A DNA stretch of 18,999 nucleotides from Prevotellamassilia sp. (GCA_009775705.1 VSQE01000051.1:1-18999); one strand, 5' to 3'. Shown: positions 1 through 8,647, counted from the stretch's first letter. Notes: generated from the letters alone by a model not told the origin. Translations and numbers: made by a program.

Positions 1-71
1 TTCAAAAAAGATACTATGTTGTGAAAAATAGGTCCGTTCCCGGAGTTTTTCCGAAAAACCTGAAAGTTAAA
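1..71 (-). repeat. Left arm of a dispersed inverted repeat
   Basis: The reverse complement of 1-35 matches 14796-14830 with one mismatch in 35. The similarity continues without a gap to about base 71, where the reverse complement of the bases ending at 71 (TTTAACTTTCAG) is again identical to 14760-14771; the roughly 24 bases between are diverged. The arm is cut by the window edge, so it may continue to the left. It lies about 100 bases upstream of a sigma-54-like site and 200 bases upstream of the SpmAB-like gene. Its function is unknown. Confidence 0.8.
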
Positions 72-134
72 CTTTGTCCCCAACCATTAAAAAGACCGAA
101 ATCGCAACCGGACGGTTTTCGGACCTGTGCGGTT

Positions 135-150
135 TGGCACACTTTTTGTA
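135..150 (+). promoter_or_regulatory. Sigma-54 (RpoN)-like promoter
   Basis: TGGCAC at 135-140, five bases, then TTGTA at 146-150 gives the GG-N10-G(C) geometry of the -24/-12 class. The only departure is T instead of C at the second -12 base. Transcription would start near 160, leaving about 115 nt before the ATG at 277. Sigma-54 promoters need an upstream activator site, and the repeat at 1-71 sits at a plausible distance. This is inference from a motif match; a conventional box lies downstream at 201-208. Confidence 0.45.
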
Positions 151-200
151 TAGGTGCTTATTTTTTCGGCCGCGGCAGAAAGGATTTATCAATTAATCCC

Positions 201-208
201 TAAATTTG
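201..208 (+). promoter_or_regulatory. Sigma-ABfr -7 box before the SpmAB-like gene
   Basis: TAAATTTG fits the Bacteroidetes -7 consensus TAnnTTTG exactly. No TTTG is found at the usual distance upstream, so the -33 half is missing or weak. Transcription would start near 215, giving a leader of about 60 nt. Confidence 0.4.
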
Positions 209-276
209 CAAGCCGGAGGCCGTCCCCGTCCGGAGAAGGCGGAACGGACACGCTCCCTGCTCAAACACACAACTAT

Positions 277-1509
277 ATGGTACTCAATTATATCTGGATA
301 GCCTTTTTCCTCATCGCTTTCGTCATAGCGACGGGAAAACTGCTTTTCATGGGCGACACGGAAGTGTTTCCCGCCATCATCAACTCCACCTTCGAGACCT
401 CCCGCACGGCCTTCGAGATCTCCATCGGCCTGACGGGAGTGCTCTCACTGTGGATGGGCGTGATGAAGATCGGCGAACGCAGCGGAGCGGTGGGGGCGCT
501 GGCCCGGCTGCTCAGCCCCGTACTGGGCCGGCTGTTTCCGGACATCCCGAAAGGACATCCCGTATTCGGCAACATCTTCATGAACATCTCGGCCAACATG
601 CTCGGACTGGACAATGCCGCCACCCCCTTGGGCCTGAAAGCGATGGAAGAGCTGCAACAGCTCAATCCCCGCAAGGACACGGCCTCGAACCCGATGATCA
701 TGTTCCTCGTGCTCAACACGAGCGGCCTCACCCTCATCCCCGTAAGCATCATGGTCTACCGCGCACAACTGGGTGCGGCGCAGCCCACCGATGTGTTCAT
801 ACCACTGCTCATCGCCACCTTCTTCTCCACCCTGGCAGGTATCATTGCCACCAGCCTGTACCAGCGCATCCCTCTCCTGAACCGTACGATGCTGCTCACA
901 CTGGGCGGTCTGTCGGCCGGAGTGGCCCTGCTGGTCTGGACATTCGCCCGCCTGGACACGGCGGCGATGAACACTGCCGGCACAACCGCCTCGGGCGTAC
1001 TGCTGTTCAGCCTTATCACGGCATTTATCGTGGCTGGCCTGAGACGGCGCATCAACGTGTACGACGCCTTCATCGAAGGTGCGAAAGGAGGCTTCGAGAC
1101 GGCGGTGCGCATCATTCCCTACCTCGTGGCCATGCTCGTGGCCATCGGCGTGTTCCGCGCCTCGGGCGCCATGGACGGCTTGACGGATGCGGTGACACGA
1201 TGTGCCGAACTGGCCGGACTGGACACTCGGTGGACCGGGGCCTTGCCCACGGCGCTGATGAAGCCCCTGAGCGGCAGCGGCGCCCGTGGCATGATGGTGG
1301 ATGCGATGACCGCCTATGGCGCGGACTCGTTCACCGGCCGCCTATGCAGCATCCTGCAAGGCTCCACCGACACAACGTTCTACATTCTGGCCGTCTACTT
1401 CGGCTCCGTCGGCATACGGCGCACCCGCCACGCCGTGGTATGCGGCCTGCTGGCCGACGTGGCCGGCATTGCGGCGGCTGTGGGCGTATGCTACCTCTTC
1501 TTCGGCTGA
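277..1509 (+). CDS. Fused SpmA-SpmB nucleoside-recognition (Gate) domain membrane protein
   Basis: This 410-residue integral membrane protein carries two Gate domains. The N-terminal half resembles SpmA, with the signature NISANMLGLDNAATPLGLKA near residues 106-125. The C-terminal half resembles SpmB, with KPLSGSGARGMM near residues 330-341. Several hydrophobic helices lie between and around them. In Bacillus, SpmA and SpmB are separate proteins needed for spore core dehydration; in non-sporing Bacteroidetes the fused form is common and its role is not established, though the Gate fold suggests small-molecule transport. I chose ATG 277 because the 41 in-frame codons upstream are charged and repeat-like, and the hydrophobic N-terminus begins at MVLNYIW. 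It is first in a four-gene run. Confidence 0.9.
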   Translation: MVLNYIWIAFFLIAFVIATGKLLFMGDTEVFPAIINSTFETSRTAFEISIGLTGVLSLWMGVMKIGERSGAVGALARLLSPVLGRLFPDIPKGHPVFGNIFMNISANMLGLDNAATPLGLKAMEELQQLNPRKDTASNPMIMFLVLNTSGLTLIPVSIMVYRAQLGAAQPTDVFIPLLIATFFSTLAGIIATSLYQRIPLLNRTMLLTLGGLSAGVALLVWTFARLDTAAMNTAGTTASGVLLFSLITAFIVAGLRRRINVYDAFIEGAKGGFETAVRIIPYLVAMLVAIGVFRASGAMDGLTDAVTRCAELAGLDTRWTGALPTALMKPLSGSGARGMMVDAMTAYGADSFTGRLCSILQGSTDTTFYILAVYFGSVGIRRTRHAVVCGLLADVAGIAAAVGVCYLFFG

Positions 1510-1548
1510 AAAAAAGAAACATCCCGACCTCTCTGAACCCGAACCATC

Positions 1549-2997
1549 ATGGCAAACCTGAAATCGCTGGCCAAAGACACGGCCATCTACGGCCTGAGCA
1601 GCATCGTGGGCCGTTTTCTCAACTATCTGCTCGTTCCGCTCTATACGGCCAAACTGGCGGCCGCTTCGGGCGGATACGGTGTCATCACCGAAGTGTACAG
1701 CTACGTGGCCCTGCTGCTGGTGTTGCTGACGTTCGGCATGGAGACAACCTTTTTCCGCTTCGTGAACAAAACGGACGAGAACCCCGAACGCGTCTACGTG
1801 ACCGCCCTCGCGGCCGTGAGCGGTGTGGCCATACTTTTCGCAACGGCCGTCCTGCTGCTGCTGGACCCCGTCGCCTCAGCCATCGGCTATGCCGACCACC
1901 CGGAATATATCGGAATGATGGCTGTCTGCGTGGCCATCGACGCCTTTCAGTGCATCCCCTTCGCCTACCTGCGCCACCAGGGCCGCTCGCTGAAGTTCGC
2001 CACACTGAAGCTGCTGTTCATCTTCCTGAACATCCTGCTGAACCTGCTGTTCTTCCTGGTACTCGACTGCGGCGACGTGTTCTACGCCTTCGCCGTGAAC
2101 CTGTTCTGCACGGCCTTCGTCACCCTGTTCTTCCGCCGGGAGCTGACCGGCCTGCGCCAACGGCCGGACCCGGCCCTGCTGCGGCGCATGCTGGCATACG
2201 CCTGGCCCGTGCTGATACTGGGCATCGCGGGCATCCTGAACCAGACCGCCGACAAAATGATATTCCCGCGGGTGGTGGAGGGAACCGAAGGCAAGGTGCA
2301 ACTGGGCATCTACGGCGCCTGCGTGAAGATCGCCATGATCATGGCCATGATCACACAGGCCTTCCGGTATGCCTACGAGCCTTTTGTCTTTGCAGGACAG
2401 AACGACAGGAACAGCCGCGAGACATACGCCCGAGCCATGAAATTCTTCATCATCTTCACGCTTCTGGCCTTTCTGATGGTGATGGGCTATATAGACATAC
2501 TGAAATATCTCATAGGCCGCGACTACTGGGAAGGCCTGCGCGTGGTGCCGGTGGTGATGGCGGCCGAGATCATGATGGGCGTGTACTTCAACCTGTCCTT
2601 CTGGTACAAGCTGACCGACCGCACCGTCTGGGGCGCATGGTTCTCGGGCGCGGGCTGCCTGGTGCTGGTGACGGTGAACGTGCTCTTCATCCCCCGCTAC
2701 GGCTATATGGCCTGCGCGTGGGCGGGCTTTGCCGGCTACGCCACGGCCATGGTGTTGAGCTATTTTGCGGGACAGCACTACTATCCCATCCGCTACCCGC
2801 TGAAAAGCATCGGCGTGTACGTGCTGCTGGCCGCCTTCTTCTTCATCGTGATGAAAATGGTGCCGGAGGCCTGGCCGCTGTGGGCCCGGCTGGGGACCAA
2901 CACGGTGTGCATCGCCCTCTTCGCCGCCCACGCCATGCACTATGATTTCCCGCCCTCACGCCTGCCGGTAGTGGGACGCTACTTCAGAAAAAAATAA
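1549..2997 (+). CDS. Oligosaccharide flippase (Wzx/MATE-like)
   Basis: This 482-residue protein is made almost entirely of hydrophobic helices, about a dozen or more. Its N-terminus (LKSLAKDTAIYGLSSIVGRF, then LNYLLVPLYT) is typical of the polysaccharide biosynthesis/MurJ-Wzx superfamily, with a C-terminal half of the polysaccharide-synthesis type. Such proteins move lipid-linked oligosaccharides across the inner membrane for O-antigen, capsule or related glycans. No glycosyltransferase genes are adjacent, so the substrate cannot be inferred. It starts 39 nt after the SpmAB-like gene and ends 16 nt before the M16 peptidase gene, so co-transcription is likely. The length is normal for the family. 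A long overlapping frame at 450-2945 is only a shadow of this gene and its neighbour. Confidence 0.9.
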   Translation: MANLKSLAKDTAIYGLSSIVGRFLNYLLVPLYTAKLAAASGGYGVITEVYSYVALLLVLLTFGMETTFFRFVNKTDENPERVYVTALAAVSGVAILFATAVLLLLDPVASAIGYADHPEYIGMMAVCVAIDAFQCIPFAYLRHQGRSLKFATLKLLFIFLNILLNLLFFLVLDCGDVFYAFAVNLFCTAFVTLFFRRELTGLRQRPDPALLRRMLAYAWPVLILGIAGILNQTADKMIFPRVVEGTEGKVQLGIYGACVKIAMIMAMITQAFRYAYEPFVFAGQNDRNSRETYARAMKFFIIFTLLAFLMVMGYIDILKYLIGRDYWEGLRVVPVVMAAEIMMGVYFNLSFWYKLTDRTVWGAWFSGAGCLVLVTVNVLFIPRYGYMACAWAGFAGYATAMVLSYFAGQHYYPIRYPLKSIGVYVLLAAFFFIVMKMVPEAWPLWARLGTNTVCIALFAAHAMHYDFPPSRLPVVGRYFRKK

Positions 2998-3013
2998 CAC
3001 TTCACCACACACT

Positions 3014-4255
3014 ATGCCGATACATCACGAGACAGTCCTGCCCTCGGGCCTCCGCGTCATCCACGAAATGTCGTCCTCGCCGGTAGTCTACTGCGGCTAC
3101 GTAGTCATGGCGGGAACACGCCACGAAGACCCCGCCGACGCGGGCATGGCGCACTTCATCGAGCACATGAGTTTCAAAGGCACGGAACGCCGCCGCGCCT
3201 GCCACATCGCCAACGGACTGGAACGGGTGGGCGGCGACCTCAACGCCTTTACCAACAAGCAGGAAACGGTCTATTATGCCACCGTGCTGCGCCCGGACTT
3301 CGCACGGGCCGTGGACCTGCTCACGGACATTGTCTTCCACAGCACCTATCCGCAGCACGAGATAGACCGCGAGGTGGAAGTGATCTGCGACGAGATAGAA
3401 AGCTACCGGGACGCACCGGCCGAACTGATTTTCGATGAGTTCGAGGCCATGCTTTTTGACGGGCATCCGCTGGGCCGCGACATTCTGGGCGAAGCCGGAC
3501 GGCTGCGCAGCTACACAACGGCCGATGCACACCGCTTCGCGAAGAAGTTCTACCATCCGGCCAATACGGTCTTCTACGTCTACGGCGACCTGCCCTTCGG
3601 ACGCATCGTACGCTGTCTGGAAAAATACCACTCCACTCCCGTTCCCGCAACAGGGCCCCAAATATGTACCGCCGCCGGCAATACCCCGCCACCGGCGCTC
3701 CGGCCGGGCACGACACGCATCGTAGAAAAGGGCACCCACCAGGCCCACGTGCTCATAGGCGGGCCGGCCTACGGCGGACACGACCGGAGGCGCTTCGCCC
3801 TGCTACTGCTCAACAACCTGCTGGGCGGACCTGGAATGAACTCGCGCCTCAACATCACACTACGCGAGAAGGCGGGACTGGTATATTCCGTGGACTCTTC
3901 GCTCTCCACCTACCCCGACACAGGATGGTGGACGGTATACTTCGGCTGCGACACGCACGACACCGACCGCTGCCTGCGGCTGATACACCGCGAACTGCAC
4001 CGGCTGGCCGCCACTCCGCTGACAACCGCACAACTCGCGGCCGCCCAAAAACAGCTGACAGGACAGATAGGCATTGCCTGCGACAACTCCGAAAGCTACT
4101 CGCTCGCATTGGGAAAGACCTTCGCCCACTACGGAGTATGGCGTGACGTGGAAGGCCTCTGCGGCTGCCTTGCGGCGCTCACGCCGGAAGAGGTGCAGGC
4201 GGCCGCCGCCGAGATATACGCTCCCGAACGACTGACAACCCTGATTTACCGATAA
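3014..4255 (+). CDS. M16 family zinc metallopeptidase (insulinase/processing-peptidase type)
   Basis: This 413-residue protein has the inverted zinc motif HxxEH as HFIEH at residues 47-51. The third metal ligand is probably E127 in the segment EVEVICDEIES, 76 residues after H51, which is the spacing seen in processing peptidases. The N-terminal GLRV, the RHED segment before the zinc site and GGDLNAFTNKQETVYYA (73-89) are classic M16 features, and the C-terminal half is the second M16 domain. It appears catalytically competent. There is no signal peptide, so it is probably cytoplasmic. It begins 16 nt after the flippase gene and ends 5 nt before the Nudix gene. The natural substrate cannot be predicted. 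Confidence 0.93.
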   Translation: MPIHHETVLPSGLRVIHEMSSSPVVYCGYVVMAGTRHEDPADAGMAHFIEHMSFKGTERRRACHIANGLERVGGDLNAFTNKQETVYYATVLRPDFARAVDLLTDIVFHSTYPQHEIDREVEVICDEIESYRDAPAELIFDEFEAMLFDGHPLGRDILGEAGRLRSYTTADAHRFAKKFYHPANTVFYVYGDLPFGRIVRCLEKYHSTPVPATGPQICTAAGNTPPPALRPGTTRIVEKGTHQAHVLIGGPAYGGHDRRRFALLLLNNLLGGPGMNSRLNITLREKAGLVYSVDSSLSTYPDTGWWTVYFGCDTHDTDRCLRLIHRELHRLAATPLTTAQLAAAQKQLTGQIGIACDNSESYSLALGKTFAHYGVWRDVEGLCGCLAALTPEEVQAAAAEIYAPERLTTLIYR

Positions 4256-4260
4256 CGACC

Positions 4261-4824
4261 ATGAATCCCCATCCCCTTGCCTCGTTCCGGTTCTGCCCGC
4301 GCTGCGGCGCCTCCGGCTTTGCCGACCACGACACGCGGAGCCGCCGGTGTCCGGCCTGCGGCTTTGTATACTACCACAATGCCTCGGCCTCGACCGTGGC
4401 GGTCATCTTCAACCCACGCGGCGAACTGCTGGTGACCCGTCGGGCGCTGGAACCGGCCCGCGGTACACTGGATCTGCCCGGAGGCTTCGTTGACCCGGGC
4501 GAGAGTCTTGACGAAGGCCTGCTGCGCGAAGTGCGCGAGGAAACGGGCGCGGAAGCGGAGATAGAGGAATACTTGTTCTCCCTGCCCAACACCTACACGT
4601 ATTCCGGCTTCGAGGTACACACGGCCGACGCCTTCTTCCGCTGCCGCCTGAAAGCCGGCGAGCAGCCGCAGGCCGCCGACGATGCCGCCGAACTGCTCTG
4701 GTTGCCGGCCGAGGAAATACGGCCCGAAGATTTCGGACTCGCCTCCATACGCGAAGGAGTGCGCCGCATCCTCCGGTCTCTCCCCTCCGAACATCCTCAA
4801 AAAATCGGTTTTACCAAAAAGTAA
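4261..4824 (+). CDS. Nudix hydrolase with N-terminal zinc ribbon
   Basis: This 187-residue protein has a zinc ribbon at the N-terminus, with C12/C15 (CPRCG) and C30/C33 (CPACG) as ligands. A complete Nudix box follows: G75, E81, R89-E90, E93-E94 and G96 match GX5EX7REUXEEXGU. Nudix enzymes hydrolyse nucleoside diphosphates linked to another group, such as NADH, ADP-ribose or damaged dNTPs. The NudC-specific SQPWPFPxS motif is not evident downstream, so NADH pyrophosphatase should not be assumed. It starts 5 nt after the M16 stop and is the last gene of the run. No strong terminator follows; the next gene has its own promoter. Confidence 0.92.
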   Translation: MNPHPLASFRFCPRCGASGFADHDTRSRRCPACGFVYYHNASASTVAVIFNPRGELLVTRRALEPARGTLDLPGGFVDPGESLDEGLLREVREETGAEAEIEEYLFSLPNTYTYSGFEVHTADAFFRCRLKAGEQPQAADDAAELLWLPAEEIRPEDFGLASIREGVRRILRSLPSEHPQKIGFTKK

Positions 4825-4858
4825 CGGAAATATAGGCCCGAATTCTGTAAAAAATAGC

Positions 4859-4866
4859 TAACTTTG
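4859..4866 (+). promoter_or_regulatory. Sigma-ABfr -7 box before the CNNM/CBS gene
   Basis: TAACTTTG is an exact TAnnTTTG match 35 bases after the Nudix stop. No good -33 TTTG is present at 19-20 nt. A start near 4873 would make an ATG at 4878 almost leaderless, which supports translation from ATG 4962 with a leader of about 90 nt. Confidence 0.5.
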
Positions 4867-4961
4867 CCACATTATCGGTGCTACAGGAAAATGCGGCACT
4901 CCGTGGCCCGTCTCCACAAACAGGGAACGACACGGATATTGTTACACTAATTCAATTAAAA

Positions 4962-5996
4962 ATGGGGCTATTACTCCTTTATCTTTTTTCAGCACTCTTT
5001 ATCTCCTTTATGTGTTCGGTGCTTGAGGCCGTCCTGCTCTCGGCACCCATGTCCTTCATCACCATGAAAGAAATGGAAGGCAGCAAAACGGCCTTGAGGC
5101 TCAAAGACTATAAACAGGACATCGACCGGCCCATCTCGGCCATCCTTACCCTTAACACCATCGCCCATACCGTCGGAGCCGCCGGAGTAGGCGCACAATC
5201 CGAAAAAATATTCGGCAACGAGTTCTTCGCCCTCACATCGGCCATCCTCACGCTATTGATCCTCGTAGTTTCCGAAATCGTTCCGAAGACCATCGGGGCC
5301 AACTACTGGCGCATACTGGCCATACCGTCCACCCGGATCATTCACGCCCTGGTTGTCGTGACCTATCCGCTCGTGCTGCTTTCCGAATTCATCACCCGCA
5401 TCATCTCGCCCAAGAAAGGACACCCGCTCACCGTCAGCCGCGAAGAGGTTTCGGCCATGGTCTCCGTAGGAGCCGAGGAAGGGGTGTTCGAGAAAAAGGA
5501 AAACCGCATGATCCAGAACCTGCTGAAACTGGATGACATAACGGCCCGTTCCATCATGACCCCGAGTTCTGTGGTCGAGATGGCCGAAGAGAGCACCACC
5601 CTGAAGGAGTTTCACGAGAATCCGGCCTTCCGCGCCTATTCCCGCATCCCCATCTACAACGAAGAGAACGATGACTTCATCAAGGGATATGTGCTGCGGC
5701 AGACCATTCTGGAAAAACTCTCCGAGGACAAATTCAACCTGCGCCTGACGGACATCGTGCGTCCCGTGCTCACCTTCCGCGAGGAAGAACCGGTGTCGCA
5801 GGTATGGAAGACGCTGCTGGCAAAGAAAGAACACATCTCCGTCATCATAGACGAATACGGCTGCTTCCGCGGCATTGTCACCATGGAAGATGTCATCGAG
5901 ACAATGCTGGGCACCGAAATCGTCGACGAGAAGGACACCGTGACCGACATGCAGGAACTGGCACGCGAAAAATGGCAGGAACAGCAACAAGGCTGA
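4962..5996 (+). CDS. CNNM-domain and CBS-pair membrane protein (hemolysin/CorC-like family)
   Basis: This 344-residue protein starts with a CNNM (DUF21) membrane domain, about residues 1-170, which includes LTLNTIAHTVGAAGVG and VSEIVPKTIGANYW. A CBS pair follows at about 195-320, including VIIDEYGCFRGIVTMEDVIE. Relatives are called hemolysin C or CorC and are linked to magnesium and cobalt efflux, by homology only. The chain stops soon after the CBS pair, so the usual C-terminal CorC_HlyC (transporter-associated) domain is missing. I chose ATG 4962 because MGLLLLYLFSALFISF begins the first helix and an A-rich tract precedes it; the upstream ATG at 4878 adds a polar, unconserved-looking extension. 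The gene ends at a strong terminator shared with the convergent GH35 gene. Confidence 0.88.
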   Translation: MGLLLLYLFSALFISFMCSVLEAVLLSAPMSFITMKEMEGSKTALRLKDYKQDIDRPISAILTLNTIAHTVGAAGVGAQSEKIFGNEFFALTSAILTLLILVVSEIVPKTIGANYWRILAIPSTRIIHALVVVTYPLVLLSEFITRIISPKKGHPLTVSREEVSAMVSVGAEEGVFEKKENRMIQNLLKLDDITARSIMTPSSVVEMAEESTTLKEFHENPAFRAYSRIPIYNEENDDFIKGYVLRQTILEKLSEDKFNLRLTDIVRPVLTFREEEPVSQVWKTLLAKKEHISVIIDEYGCFRGIVTMEDVIETMLGTEIVDEKDTVTDMQELAREKWQEQQQG

Positions 5997-6015
5997 CGAT
6001 AGTAAGTTGCAAAAC

Positions 6016-6066
6016 AATATGAAGGAGGCCGGTTCTCTCATCTTTTGAACCGGCCTCCTTCATATT
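6016..6066. terminator. Bidirectional terminator with a 20-bp perfect stem
   Basis: Arms 6016-6035 and 6047-6066 pair perfectly around an 11-nt loop. The arms contain GAAGGAGGCCGGTTC and its complement, with A/T-rich ends that can act as a U-tract on either strand. It lies between the stop of the CNNM/CBS gene (plus) and the 3' end of the GH35 gene (minus), so it serves both. Confidence 0.93.
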
Positions 6067-6074
6067 TTATTTAA

Positions 6075-8417
6075 TTATTTAAACAGGAAGAACTGCGGAC
6101 GGCCGTACAGGCGGAAGTCCTTGACACACCCCGGCATAGAGGCTCCGCGCTGACGCATCTCGACCGTGGCCACCGTCTGTATCTCGCCGAGGTCGATGAT
6201 GATGCGGTGCGGGAAGGGTGCGGTCTTGTCTTTCCACTGCGAATGCCAATAGGTCTGGACATTGTCGTCCGCCAACAGTTCGGCATCTCCCTCCACCGGC
6301 TCTTCCGTGCTTACGTATGCGATCTTCCAGTCGTCCTTCGAGAGTTCCTTTCCGTCCTTGTCTCTCAGCACCAGTTCGGACAGGCAGGAATGCTTGCCGT
6401 CATAACCCGTCAGCACCTCCAGACAGAGATGACGCAACGTGGCCGGAGTTTTCAGGTCGAAGCGCTGCCATCCGTCCTTCCGCTGCATGCTGTCGGCCAG
6501 AATCATGTCACCTTCGTCAATGACGGGAGTTCCGGTGAAATCGCGCTTCACCGCCGTGTGGCGGTTTCGGTCCGTTCCCAAAGAGTCAAGGATAGGTTCG
6601 GGCAGTCCGGCCACCGCACGCCGTCCTTCCGACTCGAAATCGAGCACCACGATCTCGTTCTTTCCCTTCTTCACCCAGGGCCCGGGAACATACAGCGTAT
6701 GCTGCGGACCGATGTTCCAGTGCTTTCCGATACTGCGGCCGTTCACCCACACGGCACCTTTGCCCCAGCCACGCATGTCCAGGAACACATCGCCGCTCTT
6801 GTCCAGACGGAACGTTCCCCGGCGGAACACGCTCTCCGTGGTCCGTCCGTCATCGGCCGCCGTGGCCTTGCGGAACGATTTGCGGAACTGCTTATACACC
6901 TCGCCGCCCGGCACCACACTCGCGTAAAGCGGGAGGGGTGTCACGGTCCAGTCCTTCAGTTCCTTTCCGCAGAGCGTCACCTTTTCGGTAATGCCCTTGC
7001 GGTTCTGGAGCAAGGCCGCACCGTAATTGATACGTCCCACGTTCTCTACCAGAATCTCCAGACGCGCGCCGGCGGGGATGTCCACCTCCAGCTTGTTCTG
7101 CCGGTGACGGCGGTCCAGGCTTCCGATCCTTTTTCCGTTCACATAGACCACGGCATAGTCGCGCGGTTCTCTCACCACCAGCATTCCGCGGGCGGCTTCC
7201 TTCACCACCGTCTCGTAATGGATATAGCCGAAGTCCATGTCCACATCCTCCATCGTGAGCGGCTTTTCGCTCCTGACACGCCGGCCGAACGCCGCGCGCA
7301 GCGGTGCCGTCTCCGTCAGTTCCACCGGGGCGAAGGTGGCCACGGGGTTCAGCTCCGGCACATCGGGCAGAGTCTCTCCCTCGGGCAGATACTTGCCGAT
7401 CACCTCCCGGAAAGCATGGTATTTGGGCGTAGGATTACCGTATTCGCCGAGTGGGGCGTCATAGTCATAGCTCGTAGGCTGCGGCTCGTAGCCGTAGCTG
7501 TCGTTCGCTCCGTTGGTATAGCTGAAATTCGTTCCGCCGTGGAACATGTACATGCTGATCGAGACCCCGTGCGAGAGCATCCAATCCAGCTGACGGGCCG
7601 GGCCTTCGTGGTTGCGACGCGAATGGCGCTTGCCCCATACATCGAACCAGGCGGGATAGAACTCAGCCACGAAATACGGACCTCCCTTATGGAAACGGTC
7701 TATGCTCTTCATGATGTCCTCGCCCACGGCACCGTTCACCGTGGGAAGCGCGCCTTCCAGCCATCCGTTGGGCATCTGGCCCGCGCCGTCGCACGTGATC
7801 AGGGGAACATTGAAACCGGCCTCGCGAATCATGTCGCGCAGCTTGCCCAGATAGACACGGTCACTGGCATACGAGCCATACTCATTCTCTACCTGCACAA
7901 GCAGAATGGGGCCGCCGTTCGTCACCGTCAGCGAAGCCAGCTCCTTGCCCAAACGGTCGATATAGCGCTTGCAGGCGGCCAGAAAGGCCGGATTGTCGCT
8001 GCGCCACACCATGTCCTTGTTCTTCTGCAACCAGTAGGGATAGCCTCCGAAGTCCCATTCGGCACAGACATACGGACCGGGACGCAGCACCACATACATG
8101 CCCTCCTCCTGCGCCGTACGCACGAAACGGGCCAAGTCGGCCTGTCCCGTGAAATCGAACTCGCCGGGACGGCGCTCATGGATGTTCCAGAACACATAGG
8201 TGGACACCGTGTTGATGCCCATAGCCTTGGCCCGGCGGATGCGGTCGCGCCAGTACTCCTGCGGAATACGGGGATAGTGCATCTCGCCGCAAATAAGTTG
8301 CAGGCTTTTCCCGTCAAGCAGGAATTTTCCGTTCTCGATCTTAAAATCGTGCGGAGCGGCATTCATTCGGAACAGTGCGGCCACAAAAAGCAGCAACCAA
8401 AAAATTCTTTTATTCAT
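6075..8417 (-). CDS. Exported GH35 beta-galactosidase with C-terminal F5/8-type domain
   Basis: This 780-residue protein has a signal peptide (MNKRIFWLLLFVAALF, probable cleavage after MNA near residue 20). The GH35 barrel runs from about residue 30 to 345. The acid/base is E179 in VENEYGSY and the nucleophile is E252 in AEFYPAWFD; GEMHYPR and RPGPYVCAEWDFGGYP are family signatures. Beta-sandwich jelly-roll domains follow at about 400-600, and a discoidin-like (F5/8 type C) carbohydrate-binding domain at about 650-775. It removes terminal beta-galactose from glycans, probably in the periplasm or at the cell surface. ATG 8417 is chosen because it starts the signal peptide; the longer reading has 40 unlikely residues in front. 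No SusC/D genes are nearby, and the exact linkage is unknown. Confidence 0.95.
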   Translation of the reverse strand: MNKRIFWLLLFVAALFRMNAAPHDFKIENGKFLLDGKSLQLICGEMHYPRIPQEYWRDRIRRAKAMGINTVSTYVFWNIHERRPGEFDFTGQADLARFVRTAQEEGMYVVLRPGPYVCAEWDFGGYPYWLQKNKDMVWRSDNPAFLAACKRYIDRLGKELASLTVTNGGPILLVQVENEYGSYASDRVYLGKLRDMIREAGFNVPLITCDGAGQMPNGWLEGALPTVNGAVGEDIMKSIDRFHKGGPYFVAEFYPAWFDVWGKRHSRRNHEGPARQLDWMLSHGVSISMYMFHGGTNFSYTNGANDSYGYEPQPTSYDYDAPLGEYGNPTPKYHAFREVIGKYLPEGETLPDVPELNPVATFAPVELTETAPLRAAFGRRVRSEKPLTMEDVDMDFGYIHYETVVKEAARGMLVVREPRDYAVVYVNGKRIGSLDRRHRQNKLEVDIPAGARLEILVENVGRINYGAALLQNRKGITEKVTLCGKELKDWTVTPLPLYASVVPGGEVYKQFRKSFRKATAADDGRTTESVFRRGTFRLDKSGDVFLDMRGWGKGAVWVNGRSIGKHWNIGPQHTLYVPGPWVKKGKNEIVVLDFESEGRRAVAGLPEPILDSLGTDRNRHTAVKRDFTGTPVIDEGDMILADSMQRKDGWQRFDLKTPATLRHLCLEVLTGYDGKHSCLSELVLRDKDGKELSKDDWKIAYVSTEEPVEGDAELLADDNVQTYWHSQWKDKTAPFPHRIIIDLGEIQTVATVEMRQRGASMPGCVKDFRLYGRPQFFLFK

Positions 8418-8491
8418 CAGCAAAAAATTTATAAAGTAAAAAAGATTCGTCGGGTCAGGCCCTTTCTGCGGCCCATCATGTCTTATCCGCA

Positions 8492-8526
8492 CAAAATTAA
8501 CAAAGAAAATAAAGGATTGCCACAAA
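8492..8526 (-). promoter_or_regulatory. Sigma-ABfr promoter for the GH35 gene
   Basis: On the minus strand TAATTTTG (8499-8492) fits TAnnTTTG exactly. A TTTG lies at 8526-8523, but the 23-nt spacer is longer than the 19-20 nt of the best promoters here. Transcription would start near 8485, about 68 nt before the start codon at 8417. Confidence 0.45.
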
Positions 8527-8604
8527 AGTCCGTACATATCTCATTGCAAGAAAAAGCAAGCGGGCTTTTTTCGCCCAAAACAGGTAAAACTTATCAAAAA
8601 ACAC

Positions 8605-8612
8605 TATCTTTG
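8605..8612 (+). promoter_or_regulatory. Sigma-ABfr -7 box before pyrE
   Basis: TATCTTTG matches TAnnTTTG and lies 35 bases before the pyrE ATG, followed by an A/T-rich leader. A -33 TTTG is not seen at the standard spacing. Confidence 0.5.
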
Positions 8613-8647
8613 CTTTTTGAAAAACAATTTACCAATAAATAAGTATC

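Noticed and set aside
450..2945. Very long open frame on the plus strand spanning two genes
   Set aside because: It is out of frame with two well-supported membrane proteins, is extremely rich in Arg, His, Gly and Pro, and has no family-like motif. It reflects GC-rich codon use.
8550..8572. Terminator-like hairpin upstream of pyrE
   Set aside because: The stem is mainly A-T pairs with only one G-C pair next to the loop, and no gene ends nearby on either strand.
6207..8642. Long plus-strand open frame opposite the GH35 gene
   Set aside because: It is the antisense shadow of a strongly supported GH35 enzyme and runs through non-coding promoter DNA into pyrE.
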